Notes under the pieces: model-generated
What the model was told of the DNA's origin: nothing
Database searches by the model: none
What the model saw: the letters and a program-made list of their open reading frames with translations, nothing else
Position numbers and translations under genes: made by a program
From: Lachnospiraceae bacterium
GTDB lineage: Bacteria > Bacillota > Clostridia > Lachnospirales > Lachnospiraceae
Direction: 5' to 3'
DNA length: 64,000 nucleotides
Assembly (NCBI GenBank): GCA_017620255.1
Contig: JAFZQU010000001.1
Coordinates: 62,001 to 126,000, forward strand
Shown here: positions 25,562 to 36,200 of the stretch, piece by piece
Layout: every line of letters begins with the position of its first letter
Position numbering within the stretch: the stretch's first letter is position 1

Positions 25562-26995
25562 ATGATGCGTGCAAAGTATGAATCCTTGTCGCTTACTGTC
25601 CTGAAAGATCTGGCAAAAGCAAGAGGGATCAAAAACGTGTCCGCCATGAAGAAGGCGGATGTGGTAGAAGCGATGCTTGCAAAGGACCGCGAGGAAGCAT
25701 CTGCGCCGGCAGCAGGCCCTGTGGAACCGGTTGCAGAGGCAGAACCTGTGCCTGCCGAAACAAAGAAGAGCAGCGCAAAGGCCGAACGGGAAGAAAGCCA
25801 GAGCGTTTCCGCAAAGGGTGAGAAATCCGAAGAGGAACTGGATATTTCCGAAGAAAAGAAGAATCTCGACAGCGGAGAAGTGGCGGAAGGGATCCTCGAG
25901 GTGCTGGCCGACGGCTACGGTTTTATCCGCAGCGAGAACTATCTGCCCGGTGAAAACGATGTCTATGTCGCACCCAGTCAGATCCGCCGTTTCGGCTTAA
26001 AGACGGGTGATATCATTTCCGGAAACACGCGGATCCGAAACCAGAACGATAAATTCGGTGCGCTTTTGTTTGTCAAATCCATCAACGGATATACGCCGTC
26101 CGAAGCGGCAAGAAGAACGAATTTTGAAGACCTGACGCCGATCTTCCCGGACGAGCGTCTGAGACTGGAAGTGCCCGGCGGAACCGTGGCCATGCGTATC
26201 ATGGACCTGCTTTCCCCGGTCGGCAAAGGGCAGCGCGGTATGATCGTTTCCCCGCCCAAAGCCGGTAAGACGACGCTGTTAAAGGACGTTGCGAGATCCG
26301 TGAAACGCAACAATCCCGAGATGCATCTGATCATTCTGCTGATCGACGAACGTCCCGAGGAAGTAACGGATATCAAGGAAGCCATTGAAGGACCGAATGT
26401 CGAAGTCATTTATTCCACGTTTGACGAATTGCCCGAGCATCACAAACGTGTATCGGAGATGGTGATCGAGCGTGCAAAACGCCTTGTGGAGCATGGCCGT
26501 GACGTTATGATCCTGCTCGATTCCATCACCAGACTGACACGTGCCTACAACCTGACGGTTCCGCCCTCAGGACGTACGCTCTCCGGCGGTCTCGATCCGG
26601 CAGCGCTGCATATGCCCAAACGTTTCTTTGGCGCAGCCCGTAACATGCGCGAAGGCGGCAGCCTGACGATCTTAGCAACGGCACTGATCGAAACGGGATC
26701 CAAAATGGACGATGTTGTTTACGAGGAATTCAAAGGAACCGGTAACATGGAAATGGTCCTCGACCGGAAACTGTCCGAGAAGCGTGTCTTCCCGGCGATC
26801 GATATCGCCAAATCCGGTACCAGACGTGAGGATCTGCTGCTTGAAAAAGAGGAGCTGGAGACCGTCAATACGATGCGCCGTTCCATCAACGGCCTGAAGC
26901 AGGATGAAGCCGTGGAACGCATCCTTGACCTGTTTGCGCATACGCGCCATAACCGCGAGTTCGTGGACATGGTCAACAAACGTCATATGGTATAA
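25562..26995 (+). CDS. rho: transcription termination factor Rho
   Basis: 477 residues. Rho_N helix bundle (about 8-43, [30 protein letters not shown]), then a low-complexity Ala/Glu/Lys/Ser linker (about 44-103). An RNA-binding cold-shock-like domain follows (about 106-185, [27 protein letters not shown]), then the hexameric RNA translocase ATPase (about 190-477). Walker A is [11 protein letters not shown] and the Q-loop/R-loop region includes [12 protein letters not shown]. The extra linker is typical of Rho from Clostridia and related bacteria and varies in length. GAGGGAG precedes the start. An ATG one codon downstream could also be used. Confidence 0.97.
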   Translation: MMRAKYESLSLTVLKDLAKARGIKNVSAMKKADVVEAMLAKDREEASAPAAGPVEPVAEAEPVPAETKKSSAKAEREESQSVSAKGEKSEEELDISEEKKNLDSGEVAEGILEVLADGYGFIRSENYLPGENDVYVAPSQIRRFGLKTGDIISGNTRIRNQNDKFGALLFVKSINGYTPSEAARRTNFEDLTPIFPDERLRLEVPGGTVAMRIMDLLSPVGKGQRGMIVSPPKAGKTTLLKDVARSVKRNNPEMHLIILLIDERPEEVTDIKEAIEGPNVEVIYSTFDELPEHHKRVSEMVIERAKRLVEHGRDVMILLDSITRLTRAYNLTVPPSGRTLSGGLDPAALHMPKRFFGAARNMREGGSLTILATALIETGSKMDDVVYEEFKGTGNMEMVLDRKLSEKRVFPAIDIAKSGTRREDLLLEKEELETVNTMRRSINGLKQDEAVERILDLFAHTRHNREFVDMVNKRHMV

Positions 26996-27014
26996 ATTCG
27001 TATAAAACTTTTTC

Positions 27015-27043
27015 TTGCGTTCTAAGATTTGCTGTGATACAAT
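27015..27043 (+). promoter_or_regulatory. promoter of rpmE
   Basis: TTGCGT at 27015-27020, 17-bp spacer, TACAAT at 27038-27043. Transcription should start near 27050, giving a leader of about 75 nt. Confidence 0.7.
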
Positions 27044-27070
27044 GATTAGGCTGTTGTAACAGGCATATTT

Positions 27071-27088
27071 GCGGACCTGTGGGTCCGC
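27071..27088 (+). promoter_or_regulatory. hairpin in rpmE leader, possible L31 autoregulatory site
   Basis: GCGGACC and GGTCCGC form a perfect 7-bp stem with a TGTG loop, about 20 nt into the predicted rpmE transcript and 38 nt before the start codon. No T-run follows. Ribosomal protein leaders that bind their own product are known for L31 in several phyla. Confidence 0.45.
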
Positions 27089-27125
27089 GCGATAGAATAG
27101 ATCAGTTTTAGAGAGGTGAAATACA

Positions 27126-27332
27126 ATGAGAGAAGGAATCCATCCGAATTATTACCAGGCGACGGTAACCTGTAACTGCGGTAATACATTTGTGACAGGT
27201 TCTACCAGGGAAAACATCCGCGTAGAGATCTGCTCCAAATGCCATTCTTTCTATACAGGCCAGCAGAAGACGGCAAGATCTGACGGACGTATAGATAAGT
27301 TCAACAAGAAGTACGGCGTACAGGCGCAGTAA
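27126..27332 (+). CDS. rpmE: 50S ribosomal protein L31
   Basis: 68 residues. The zinc-binding type of L31, with cysteines in VTCNCGNTF and [11 protein letters not shown] (CxC and CxxC) and the usual N-terminus MREGIHPNY. It keeps the zinc ligands, so it is the zinc-replete (C+) form. AGAGGTG precedes the start. It has its own promoter downstream of rho and is followed at once by a terminator. Confidence 0.97.
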   Translation: MREGIHPNYYQATVTCNCGNTFVTGSTRENIRVEICSKCHSFYTGQQKTARSDGRIDKFNKKYGVQAQ

Positions 27333-27342
27333 GAAAGGTAGG

Positions 27343-27374
27343 AAGCTGGGACTTCGGTCTCAGCTTTATTTTTT
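27343..27374 (+). terminator. terminator after rpmE
   Basis: AAGCTGGGAC pairs with GTCTCAGCTT (one G-U) around a TTCG tetraloop, followed by TATTTTTT. Confidence 0.9.
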
Positions 27375-27399
27375 ATATCAGCGCATTTTTGGAGGAAAC

Positions 27400-28533
27400 A
27401 TGGCTAGACGGAAACGGGGACATTATTCGGGAATAGGCGGACAGGCGGTCATCGAAGGCGTCATGATGAAAAATCATGACCGTTACGCCGTTGCTGTCAG
27501 AACGCCCTCCGGCGAGATCGAAGTGGCGCTTGAGGAATATGAGTCTTTCGCGCCGGCCAAGATCCTGACGCGCATCCCGTTTATCCGCGGGATCTTTAAC
27601 TTTATCGATTCCCTGATCTTAGGGACGAAGACGCTGACCTATTCCGCTTCTTTCTATGAGGAAGTGGACGATAAAAAACAGAAGGAAAAACCGTTGGATA
27701 AGGCACTTGGCGACAATTCCGGAAAGGTCCTGAGCGTTTTCTCGGTCATACTTTCGGTGATCCTTGCGATCGGTCTGTTCATGCTCCTTCCGTATTATCT
27801 GTCGCAGTATCTTCGCAGATGGGTCATTTCCGAGACGGCGATCGCTGTGTTTGAGGGTCTGATCCGCGTGCTGATCTTTGTACTGTATATTGTAGCGATC
27901 TCCCTGATGAAAGACATCCGCCGGGTGTTCATGTATCACGGAGCGGAACACAAGTGCATCAACTGCCTTGAGAAAGGAAACGCGCTCACCGTTGAGAATG
28001 TCCGGAATGCTTCCAGACTGCACAAACGCTGCGGTACGAGTTTCCTGTTCTATGTGATCTTCATCAGTGTGATCCTGTTTATCTTCATCAGGGTCGATGA
28101 TCCGATCCTGCGTGTTCTGGTAAGGATCCTGCTGATCCCCGTGATCGCGGGTATTTCCTATGAGATCATCCGGCTGGCGGGACGCAGCAACAACATCCTG
28201 ATCCTGCTGCTTTCATCCCCTGGTTTCCTGCTGCAGCGCATGACAACGCGGGAGCCGGACGATGATATGATCGAAGTCGGGATCGCTTCGATCGAAGCTG
28301 TCTTTGACTGGAAGGAATATCTGTGGAAGGAATTCCGCATTGATGTGGATGCGATCGCACCGGAGCCTGAACCTGTATACGAGGAACCGGCGCCTGCGGC
28401 CGAGCCCGTAGCCGAACCGGTATACGAAGAAGCGGTACCTGCACCTGAGCCGGTATACGAAGAACCGGTGCAGACTGCAGCAGAGCCCGTGAATGAAGAA
28501 ACGCCGCAGGATAAGCAGTATTTCCTCGGCTGA
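27400..28533 (+). CDS. DUF1385 membrane protein (YqhQ-like)
   Basis: 377 residues. The N-terminus GIGGQAVIEGVMMKNHDRYAVAVRTPSGEI, the central EHKCINCLE and the RLHKRCGTSFLFYVI segment are hallmark DUF1385 sequences. About four membrane helices lie between residues 105 and 275. The last 60 residues are an acidic Pro-Glu tail built from imperfect EPVYEEP units, absent from shorter family members. The biochemical role is unknown. The gene sits, as in many Clostridia, between rpmE and prmC. Confidence 0.9.
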   Translation: MARRKRGHYSGIGGQAVIEGVMMKNHDRYAVAVRTPSGEIEVALEEYESFAPAKILTRIPFIRGIFNFIDSLILGTKTLTYSASFYEEVDDKKQKEKPLDKALGDNSGKVLSVFSVILSVILAIGLFMLLPYYLSQYLRRWVISETAIAVFEGLIRVLIFVLYIVAISLMKDIRRVFMYHGAEHKCINCLEKGNALTVENVRNASRLHKRCGTSFLFYVIFISVILFIFIRVDDPILRVLVRILLIPVIAGISYEIIRLAGRSNNILILLLSSPGFLLQRMTTREPDDDMIEVGIASIEAVFDWKEYLWKEFRIDVDAIAPEPEPVYEEPAPAAEPVAEPVYEEAVPAPEPVYEEPVQTAAEPVNEETPQDKQYFLG

Positions 28534-28544
28534 TCGATACGGAT

Positions 28545-29387
28545 ATGGATAAGACAACCTACAGAGCGTTGTATACATGGGGCGCAGAAAGCCTACAAAG
28601 CGCCGGCGTGCCGGATGCGGAACCGGATGCAAGGCTGCTGCTCGAATATGTATGCCACACGGACCGGAATACTTTATATGCCCACGGCGATCTGCCTGTG
28701 GGAAGCGAGATGGGAGAACTGTATGAGCGCCTGATCGGACGCAGAATGAAGCGGGTACCGCTGCAGCACATTCTGGGCACACAGGAGTTTATGGGGCTCT
28801 CTTTTGTTGTGAATGAGCATGTGCTGATCCCCAGACAGGACAGTGAATGTCTGGTAGAAGAGGCCATGCTGTTTGTGAAGGACGGCGACAGGGTATTGGA
28901 TCTTTGCACCGGAAGCGGGTGCATTTTATTAAGTATCATGTGTTATAAAAACGGGATCGAGGGGGTCGGAACGGACCTCTCAAAAGAGGCCCTGGAGATC
29001 GCCCGGCTGAACGCGGAAAAGCTTGAAAAACCGGCGCTTTTCATAGAAAGTGACCTGTTCGGTCAACTGGAGGAAAAGCCCTTTCACGCCATTGTTTCGA
29101 ACCCGCCCTACATCCGGACGGACGTGATCCCCACACTGGAGCCGGAAGTGAAGGACCATGAGCCCTTCTGTGCGCTTGACGGGGGCAGCGACGGTCTTGT
29201 ATTCTATAGAAAGATCATCGCCACTGCGCCGCAGTTTCTGCTGCCGGGCGGCATGCTGCTCTTAGAGATCGGTTATGATCAGGGGGAGGCTGTCAGCGGT
29301 CTGATGCGTGAAAACGGCTTTGGGGATGTGACCGTCGTGCAGGATCTTACAGGCAACGACCGTGTGGTACGCGGGATCCGTCCGTAG
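28545..29387 (+). CDS. prmC: release-factor glutamine methyltransferase PrmC
   Basis: 280 residues, full length. It methylates the glutamine of the GGQ motif in release factors using SAM. The N-terminal helical domain is followed by the SAM-binding [13 protein letters not shown] and the catalytic NPPYI (N186). [22 protein letters not shown] is a family signature. It directly precedes prfA, its substrate, with 67 bp between them, the standard arrangement. Confidence 0.97.
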   Translation: MDKTTYRALYTWGAESLQSAGVPDAEPDARLLLEYVCHTDRNTLYAHGDLPVGSEMGELYERLIGRRMKRVPLQHILGTQEFMGLSFVVNEHVLIPRQDSECLVEEAMLFVKDGDRVLDLCTGSGCILLSIMCYKNGIEGVGTDLSKEALEIARLNAEKLEKPALFIESDLFGQLEEKPFHAIVSNPPYIRTDVIPTLEPEVKDHEPFCALDGGSDGLVFYRKIIATAPQFLLPGGMLLLEIGYDQGEAVSGLMRENGFGDVTVVQDLTGNDRVVRGIRP

Positions 29388-29454
29388 ATCACCGGAAGCA
29401 GGGTATATACGGACATACACATATACAGAAACAGAACATAATAAGAGGAAAACC

Positions 29455-30531
29455 ATGTTTGATAAACTGGAAGATCTCGTACGCAAGTACGAGGACATCA
29501 TGAACGAACTGAATGAACCGGGCGTTGCGGACAATCAGAAGCGCTTTCAGGCGCTGATGAAGGAGCAGAACAACCTGGCGCCGATCGTTGAGGCCTACCG
29601 CGCTTATAAGAAAAGCTCGCAGGATATCGAAGACAGCCTTGCGATGCTGGAAGAAGAGAACGACGAAGATATGCGCGAGATGCTCAAGGAAGAGCTGAAT
29701 GACGCCAAAAAGAGGGTCGAGGAACTGGAAGAAAAGCTCAAGATCCTTCTGCTTCCCAAAGACCCGAACGACGACAAGAACGTGATCGTGGAGATCCGTG
29801 CGGGTGCCGGCGGCGACGAAGCCGCGCTCTTTGCCGCGGAGATCTACCGCATGTATGTGCATTACGCAGAAGGACGCCATTGGAAGGTCGAACTGGTGGA
29901 ATGCGAAGAGATCGGGATCGGCGGCATGAAATCCGTGACTTTCATGATCACGGGGCAGGGTGCGTATTCCGTCATGAAGTATGAAAGCGGCGTGCACCGT
30001 GTGCAGCGTGTGCCGGAGACGGAATCAGGCGGCCGCATCCACACTTCGACGATCAGTGTTGCGGTCATGCCGGAAGCAGAGGACGTGGAGATCGAGATCA
30101 ACGAGAAAGACGTCCGTATCGACGTGATGCGTGCGAGCGGAAACGGCGGTCAGTGCGTCAATACCACGGACTCGGCGGTACGTTTGACACATTACCCGAC
30201 CGGTATCGTGATCTATTCCCAGACGGAAAAATCACAGCTGCAGAATAAAGAAAAGGCATTTGCGCTGCTGCGTGCCAAGTTATATGACCTCGAGCAGCAA
30301 AAGGCGCATGATGCGGAGGCTGAACTCAGAAAGAGCCAGATCGGGACCGGCGACCGTTCGGAAAAGATACGCACCTACAACTTCCCGCAGGGGCGTGTGA
30401 CGGACCACCGGATCAATCTGACTCTGTATAAGCTCGACAAGATCATGAATGGCGATATTCAGGAGATCATAGACGCCTGCATTGCGGCGGACCAGGCCGC
30501 CAAGCTATCCAAAATGCAGGAGACTGCGTAA
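29455..30531 (+). CDS. prfA: peptide chain release factor 1
   Basis: 358 residues from the ATG at 29455 with AGAGGA upstream. Upstream in-frame starts overlap prmC and lack a binding site. Domain 1 helices are followed by the codon-recognition loop [17 protein letters not shown] (PxT class, so RF1 reading UAA/UAG) and the catalytic GNGGQ near residue 230. The tail [19 protein letters not shown] is typical. It converges on the lipoprotein gene with 4 bp between stops and no visible terminator between them. Confidence 0.97.
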   Translation: MFDKLEDLVRKYEDIMNELNEPGVADNQKRFQALMKEQNNLAPIVEAYRAYKKSSQDIEDSLAMLEEENDEDMREMLKEELNDAKKRVEELEEKLKILLLPKDPNDDKNVIVEIRAGAGGDEAALFAAEIYRMYVHYAEGRHWKVELVECEEIGIGGMKSVTFMITGQGAYSVMKYESGVHRVQRVPETESGGRIHTSTISVAVMPEAEDVEIEINEKDVRIDVMRASGNGGQCVNTTDSAVRLTHYPTGIVIYSQTEKSQLQNKEKAFALLRAKLYDLEQQKAHDAEAELRKSQIGTGDRSEKIRTYNFPQGRVTDHRINLTLYKLDKIMNGDIQEIIDACIAADQAAKLSKMQETA

Positions 30532-30535
30532 ATCA

Positions 30536-31783
30536 TTAATAATATACAAAATACCGCATGCACTGGTCGTGATCAAAGGCCAGGCGGAAACTGTAGGAAT
30601 ACGTGCCGGGGGTTGTAAAGACGCCGTTATCAGCGAGCGTGCAATCCTCGGCATAATTTACGATATAGGCATACATCTTTCCATCCTGCAGGCTTAAGAC
30701 ACACAGATCGATCCGTTCCGAATCCTCTCCCTGCTGCTTTAACCAGAGAACGCATTCCTGCGTTCCGTCGCAGTCGATGTCGGCATACTGCTGTCTTTCG
30801 ATGTCAAACGGGATATTTCCCCACTGATCCAGCTTGGTCAGCATTTCATCAAACGGGATCGTGCCGAGATCCGGGCTGTAACGGTCAGACCGGACGCAGA
30901 CGACGGCACCGCCGTAAGTGATGACCTGATCCACTGCAGCGGACAGTTCAGGGTCCGGTGTATCCACATGTTTTCCGGCCGGAAGATTTCCTTCCATACC
31001 GGCCAGGATATTTTCATATTGCAGAACGTAGATATCCTGATTGATATCTCCCGCGTTCAGGTAGACGGCTCCGGGAACGATCGTATTTACCTCGGTATAA
31101 TCCTGATCCGGATCCTGGATATAATCCGAGAAGAGCTCCTCATACTGCAGCTCGTTGTTTTGAAGCGTTGCGCGCTGGACGTCCTGCGCGCCCATATGTG
31201 CCCATTCGAAGATGATGCCGTTTTCATTCGGATCGGTGTAGAGTGCACTGTGTCCGAGCGCCAGATCATACTGGATGGCTCTTGCGGCATAGCCGTCGTT
31301 CTTGATGAGATCTCCGTTGTAATCCGCTTCACAGGAGCCGCGTTTGATGATCATTTCGGGGATCCCGTCTTTATCAATGTCATAGAGATAGTATTCGGTC
31401 GGCGTATAACTCGAGGCCGCCGCATCCGGATCGTCCGGGATGTCTTCCCGCACAACATCGAGCAGACGTATATACAGTTTCTTCCACATGACATCTTCAG
31501 GGTCTTCCGTGTCATCCGTCTGCTCTGCAGCCTGATCCGTATCCGGCGCGATATCTTCGGCAGGCTCCGTCACATCCGGCTCTTCCGTATCAGCGTCCTG
31601 CTCCTCGTCCGTTTCAGGTTCTTCAACGGTATTTTCCACTGTTTCCCTGCCGCCAAGGAAGCGTTCCTTCAGTTTGCCGGCACCCGCTTTCACGGCGGAT
31701 CTGAGCAGCCCGCAGCCCGTCAGGGTAAAGAGCAGGCAGATCACTAGGATCAGGCAGAGGATTTGTCTGTTACGTTTTTTCAT
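30536..31783 (-). CDS. lipoprotein with acidic linker and Ca-loop-like motifs
   Basis: 415 residues. A lipoprotein signal peptide (MKKRNRQILCLILVICLLFTLTGC) places the lipidated cysteine at C24. A basic patch and a long Glu/Asp/Pro/Thr linker (about 45-100) follow. The mature domain has two calcium-loop-like segments, YDIDKDGIPEMII and ADIDCDGTQECVLW, of the kind seen in FG-GAP/VCBS-like and EF-hand-like folds. AAGGAG precedes the start. It follows the YfcC transporter by 41 bp on the same strand and may share its transcript. Function unknown; surface anchored. Confidence 0.83.
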   Translation of the reverse strand: MKKRNRQILCLILVICLLFTLTGCGLLRSAVKAGAGKLKERFLGGRETVENTVEEPETDEEQDADTEEPDVTEPAEDIAPDTDQAAEQTDDTEDPEDVMWKKLYIRLLDVVREDIPDDPDAAASSYTPTEYYLYDIDKDGIPEMIIKRGSCEADYNGDLIKNDGYAARAIQYDLALGHSALYTDPNENGIIFEWAHMGAQDVQRATLQNNELQYEELFSDYIQDPDQDYTEVNTIVPGAVYLNAGDINQDIYVLQYENILAGMEGNLPAGKHVDTPDPELSAAVDQVITYGGAVVCVRSDRYSPDLGTIPFDEMLTKLDQWGNIPFDIERQQYADIDCDGTQECVLWLKQQGEDSERIDLCVLSLQDGKMYAYIVNYAEDCTLADNGVFTTPGTYSYSFRLAFDHDQCMRYFVYY

Positions 31784-31824
31784 TTCTTTATACTCTCCTT
31801 TGTTATTACATATCTGTCATTATA

Positions 31825-33243
31825 TCAGAATCCCGCGTTGGTTGCATACACCAGGAAGCAGAGGGCAATGACCCACCATATGATGAAGATGGGCAGAAGG
31901 TATTTGATCCATTTTCCAAAAGGCACCTTGCAGATCGCGAGTGCCGCAAGGATCTCTCCGCCGGTCGGTGCGAGCACGTTCGTGAATGCATCGCCAAGCT
32001 GGTAGGCAAGAACGGCGGTCTGGCGGCTTAAGTCGAACTTGTCGGCGATCGTGACCATCAACGGCATTGTCACGTCCGCCTGCGTGGAGCCGGAGGGAAC
32101 AAAGACGTTAAAGATCTCATGGAAGATAAACATGCCGCAGGCCATCAGCGCGGACGGGAAGCGGTTTAAGAGCCCGGCCAGCGTATGCAGGATCGTGTCC
32201 AGCACGTTGGCGTTCTCCAGCAGCACCATCGCCGCTCTGGCCAGACCGATCATGAGTCCCGGCAAAAGCATGTCTTTGCAGCCTTTTTCAAAGTATTCGC
32301 AGATCTCCCGCGGACGCATGCCTGCAACAATGCCACCGATGATGCCGATCAGCAGGAAAACGGCGGAAAGTTCATCCACATAGAAGCCCTGTTTGACAGA
32401 GCCGAAGACGGCAAATGCGATCCCCGCAAGGAACACGACGATCACGAGTGTCTGCCTGACAGTGAGTGCAGGGACATTTTCCAGATTGATCTTTTTCCCT
32501 TTGTTGAATTCCTGATCAAAGGCGAAGGAGCCGCTTAACTGCGGATTCTTTTTGACCTGTGTTGCGATCCACATGACGTAGATCATGGAAGCTGCTTCCA
32601 GACAGATGAAAAGGACGACCCGAAGTCCCATGCCCGAAAACAGCGGCAAACCTGCAATCTGCTGCGCGTTTCCTTCCGTGAAAGCGTTGGTGATGGCACC
32701 ACCGTAGCCGGCCGTGGCGGCCAGGAAGATAATGCCGACAGCCGTCAGGGAATCGTATCCGATCGTGATGCAGCAGGCGAGCACCAGGGGAACGAAAACC
32801 AGGAACTCCTCAAAATTACCGCAAAAAGCGGCGCCACAGCCAAAGAAGAGCATAAAGATCGGTATGATCAGGATCTCTCTGCCCTTCAGCCGCTTCAAAA
32901 TATTGGCGATCCCGATGTTTAATGCACCGGAGCCGTTGATGATCGCAAACATCCCGCCGATGATCAGCAGGAAGAAGATCACATCCGCCGCAGCCTGCAG
33001 TCCTCTTGTCAGGGACATCAGCACGTCTATCGGTGTGGACGGTGTGCGTTCGATATAACTGAAATTGTCCGGATTGACGATCTCCTGACCGATCTCCTCA
33101 TCCATCACCCGCTCATAGTTGCCTGCGGGTATGATATAGGTAAGAACGGCGCAGATCAGCACGATGGCAGACATCAGCAGGATCGGATGCAGATTCTTCC
33201 GTGTGGTTTCATCTCCGTTTTTGTTTGAAAAAAGTCGCAGCAT
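31825..33243 (-). CDS. YfcC-family anaerobic carrier
   Basis: 472 residues from the ATG at 33243, selected because GGGAGG lies 7 nt upstream. About 12 membrane helices. Sequences such as IIPAGNYERV, FGCGAAFCGNFEEFLVFVPL and FVPSGSTQADVTMPLM place it in the YfcC/C4-dicarboxylate anaerobic carrier family, whose substrates include basic amino acids, peptides or dicarboxylates. It begins 20 bp after the HD-GYP sensor stop, so the two are probably cotranscribed. The sensor ligand may be related to the transported solute (inference). Confidence 0.87.
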   Translation of the reverse strand: MLRLFSNKNGDETTRKNLHPILLMSAIVLICAVLTYIIPAGNYERVMDEEIGQEIVNPDNFSYIERTPSTPIDVLMSLTRGLQAAADVIFFLLIIGGMFAIINGSGALNIGIANILKRLKGREILIIPIFMLFFGCGAAFCGNFEEFLVFVPLVLACCITIGYDSLTAVGIIFLAATAGYGGAITNAFTEGNAQQIAGLPLFSGMGLRVVLFICLEAASMIYVMWIATQVKKNPQLSGSFAFDQEFNKGKKINLENVPALTVRQTLVIVVFLAGIAFAVFGSVKQGFYVDELSAVFLLIGIIGGIVAGMRPREICEYFEKGCKDMLLPGLMIGLARAAMVLLENANVLDTILHTLAGLLNRFPSALMACGMFIFHEIFNVFVPSGSTQADVTMPLMVTIADKFDLSRQTAVLAYQLGDAFTNVLAPTGGEILAALAICKVPFGKWIKYLLPIFIIWWVIALCFLVYATNAGF

Positions 33244-33262
33244 GATTTTGCCTCCCGTCAGT

Positions 33263-36200
33263 TCAGTTTCCAAGTCCCAGATCGTTCAGGAAATCCTCAT
33301 CTTCCCTGGCCTGGGATTCCTTTCTGGCCTGTTCCTTTTCTATTTCCTTTTCCAGTTCTTCTTTCGGCAGGGATGCGAGCATGGGTTCGTCACCGATCGC
33401 GGCATCCACTTTCGCCTTGTCCAGTTTACCGTCAAAAGCAAGTTTCAGGAGCGCATCGACCACATCAGGATCCAGCTGTGAGCCGCGGATGCGCTTGATC
33501 TCGTCGAGTACGACGGACAGATCCAACTGTTTGCGGTAAGGACGTGTGGAATACATGGCATCGAAGGTATCCGCGACAGCGATGATCCTTGCCACATCCG
33601 GGATCTCATCTCCCGAAAGATGGTTCGGATAGCCGCGCCCGTCGATCCGCTCGTGGTGGCAGCCTGCGCCGACCGCCAGATTCTGCACGATCGTAACGTC
33701 TTTCAGCAGTTCTGCCCCGTTTGGCGCGTGCTGTTTCATCACTTCATATTCTTCATCATTTAAGCGTTCCGGTTTGTTTAAGATCACATCCGGAATGCTC
33801 AGTTTTCCGATATCGTGCAGGAGCGCGATGTTGTAGAATTCGTTGATCTGTTCCTTGGTGTAGCCGCGCTGCGACTTCAGTTCCTCCGCGAGCATCTTTG
33901 TATAGTAGGCCACGCGGAAACTGTGGCCGCGGTTCTGCGTATCACGCATATCGATGCACTTTGCGAAGGTATGCATGATCTGGCTGATGAACTTTTCATC
34001 TTCTTCCTGTTTCTTCTGGTAAGCTTCCGCGCGTTTCTGGAAGCGCTGCCAGATCACGGTCGTCAGGACAAAGACGGATACGACCATCAGCGCGATCCAG
34101 AACCCGACGTGTTCATAAGGGGAACTTTCCTTGGTGATCGTAATGGTCGCACTCTTATCCGTTTCCCCGGTCTTGGCGTTCAGTACATCCAGATGGAAGG
34201 TGTATGTGCCGCCGTCCAGGTTCGTATAGGAAATGACCGGCATTTCCTGTTTCGTCGTGCGGATCGGCTCCTGGTCAAAGCCCTGCAGATAGTAGCTGAT
34301 CCTGGGATTTGCGAGTCCGTAGGTCAGCACATAGGCGTTGATATCCAGACGTTTGCTGCCTGCCGGCAGGGAGACGGTGCCGTTTTCACCAACGAGCATT
34401 TTCTTTCCGTCCACCTCGACGGAAGGAATGGAGAGCATCAGCGCATCGTTTCTTAACGTATCGGAGTTGATGTTCACCATGCTGACACCCGTGGTGCCGG
34501 CGATATAGAGATTGCCGCGTTCGTCCACGCAGCTTCGCGAGTTGCCGGTCGCAACGTAGGGCAGTCCGCTTTTGGTGTTATAGAAGGAATAATCGATGCT
34601 CTGATTGGCGAGCAGCTGGTCCGCCTTGGTGATATAGACACCGTTTGAGGAAAGGATCCAGGCGTAACCGCGTTCATCGAAAAAGATATCATAGTTGTTG
34701 GAATACGGGAAATTCGTGATCGCCGTGAGATTGCCGTCTTTTAAGTATTCGATGGAATTGGAGGTGATGAGCCAGAAGACTTTGCGCTCCTCGTCCCATT
34801 TGATCCGCATGACCACTTCGCTGGTAAGGCCGTCGTCATAACCGATGCGGGTGACTTTGTTTCCGTCCACGATATAGATGCCGTCGCCGTCGCTGCCGAG
34901 GTAGAGCCGGCCGTCAGGCCCCTGTTCGACGGAGAGGATCTCGGTCGTGTTGATGCCGTGCTCATGTCCGTAGTGTGCGGTGACCGTGTTGTTCTCGATC
35001 AGATAGACGCCGTTTCCGGTCGCGGCGGCGATCGCACCGTTGCTGCACTGGATCACGTCGCGCACACGCGTTGAATCAAGGCCGTTATTCTCGTTAAAGC
35101 AGGTGATGGATCCGGACTCCGGATCATAGCAGACAAGGCCCAGATCCCCGTGTGTGGCAAGCCACAGGCGGCCGGTCGCATCTTTGATGATACAGCGGAT
35201 CCGGACGCCGTCCACATATTCGCACAGTTTATTGAAGATGAGATTGTTGGTCTTGGTGTTGACCACCTTTAAGCCGCTGTCGGTCCCAAGATACAGTTCC
35301 GCTCCGCTTAAGCAGGTGGTATTGATCACCATGGACTCTAAACCGATGAGGGAACTTAAGTCCGTGAAACGGTCCGGAACCAGCTTCAGCACGCCCTGTC
35401 TGGTGGAAGTGAACCACATGTTGCCCTCGTGGTCCGTCCGGATATGTCCGACGGAATTGTTCATCGGGATATCGTTCAGCTGCCGCAACTGTCCGTGTTC
35501 ATCGAAATATCCGAGACCGTTGGTGGCGCAGACCCATTTGAGTCCGTGCGCGATGATCATATCGGTGATATTTTTCAAAGGAGCCGTGGAACGGCGCGCA
35601 GTGATCTCGAGCGTGTTGTTCATGTTGGCCGTATAGATCTCGGAACCGGTGGTCCCCATGTAAACGATCCCGGGTTCCTTGGGATCGGGATAGAGGGAAT
35701 TGACCTGATAGTTACCGAAAGCATTGGAATCATAGAAAGCACTGATGCGCAGGTTCTCCACCGTAAACACGGCGCCGTCCAGCGTCAGGCCGTACACGTT
35801 CTTATAGTCATCCTTCTTCAGGGCAGTGATGTATTCGAGATTCACCTGCGGGTCGTCAATGACATGGATCGTCAGATCGTCTTTTTTGACATAGGCAAGG
35901 CCTTCTGTGGTGGCGATCAGGATATTGCCGTCCCTGTCCTCCACCATGTCACGGATCGAGTACGATTTCAGGCCTTCCACACGGCCGTACACATGGATCT
36001 CGCCGTGGTCATAATAGGCGATGCCGTTTTCGTTGGTGCCGATCCAGACGCGGTCCTTACTGTCCACATAGAGACTGAATACACTGGAGATGCCGGTGGA
36101 AGAGTCAAAACGCTGGAAATTGGTGCCGTCATACCGGATCAGGCCGCTGTAACCGCCGATCCAGATAAAGCCGTCCGCGCTCTGCACGATGGCATTGGCT

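Noticed and set aside
30968-31747. 259-residue plus-strand frame over the lipoprotein gene
   Set aside because: Arg/Ile-rich shadow frame. The minus strand encodes a clear lipobox and acidic linker.
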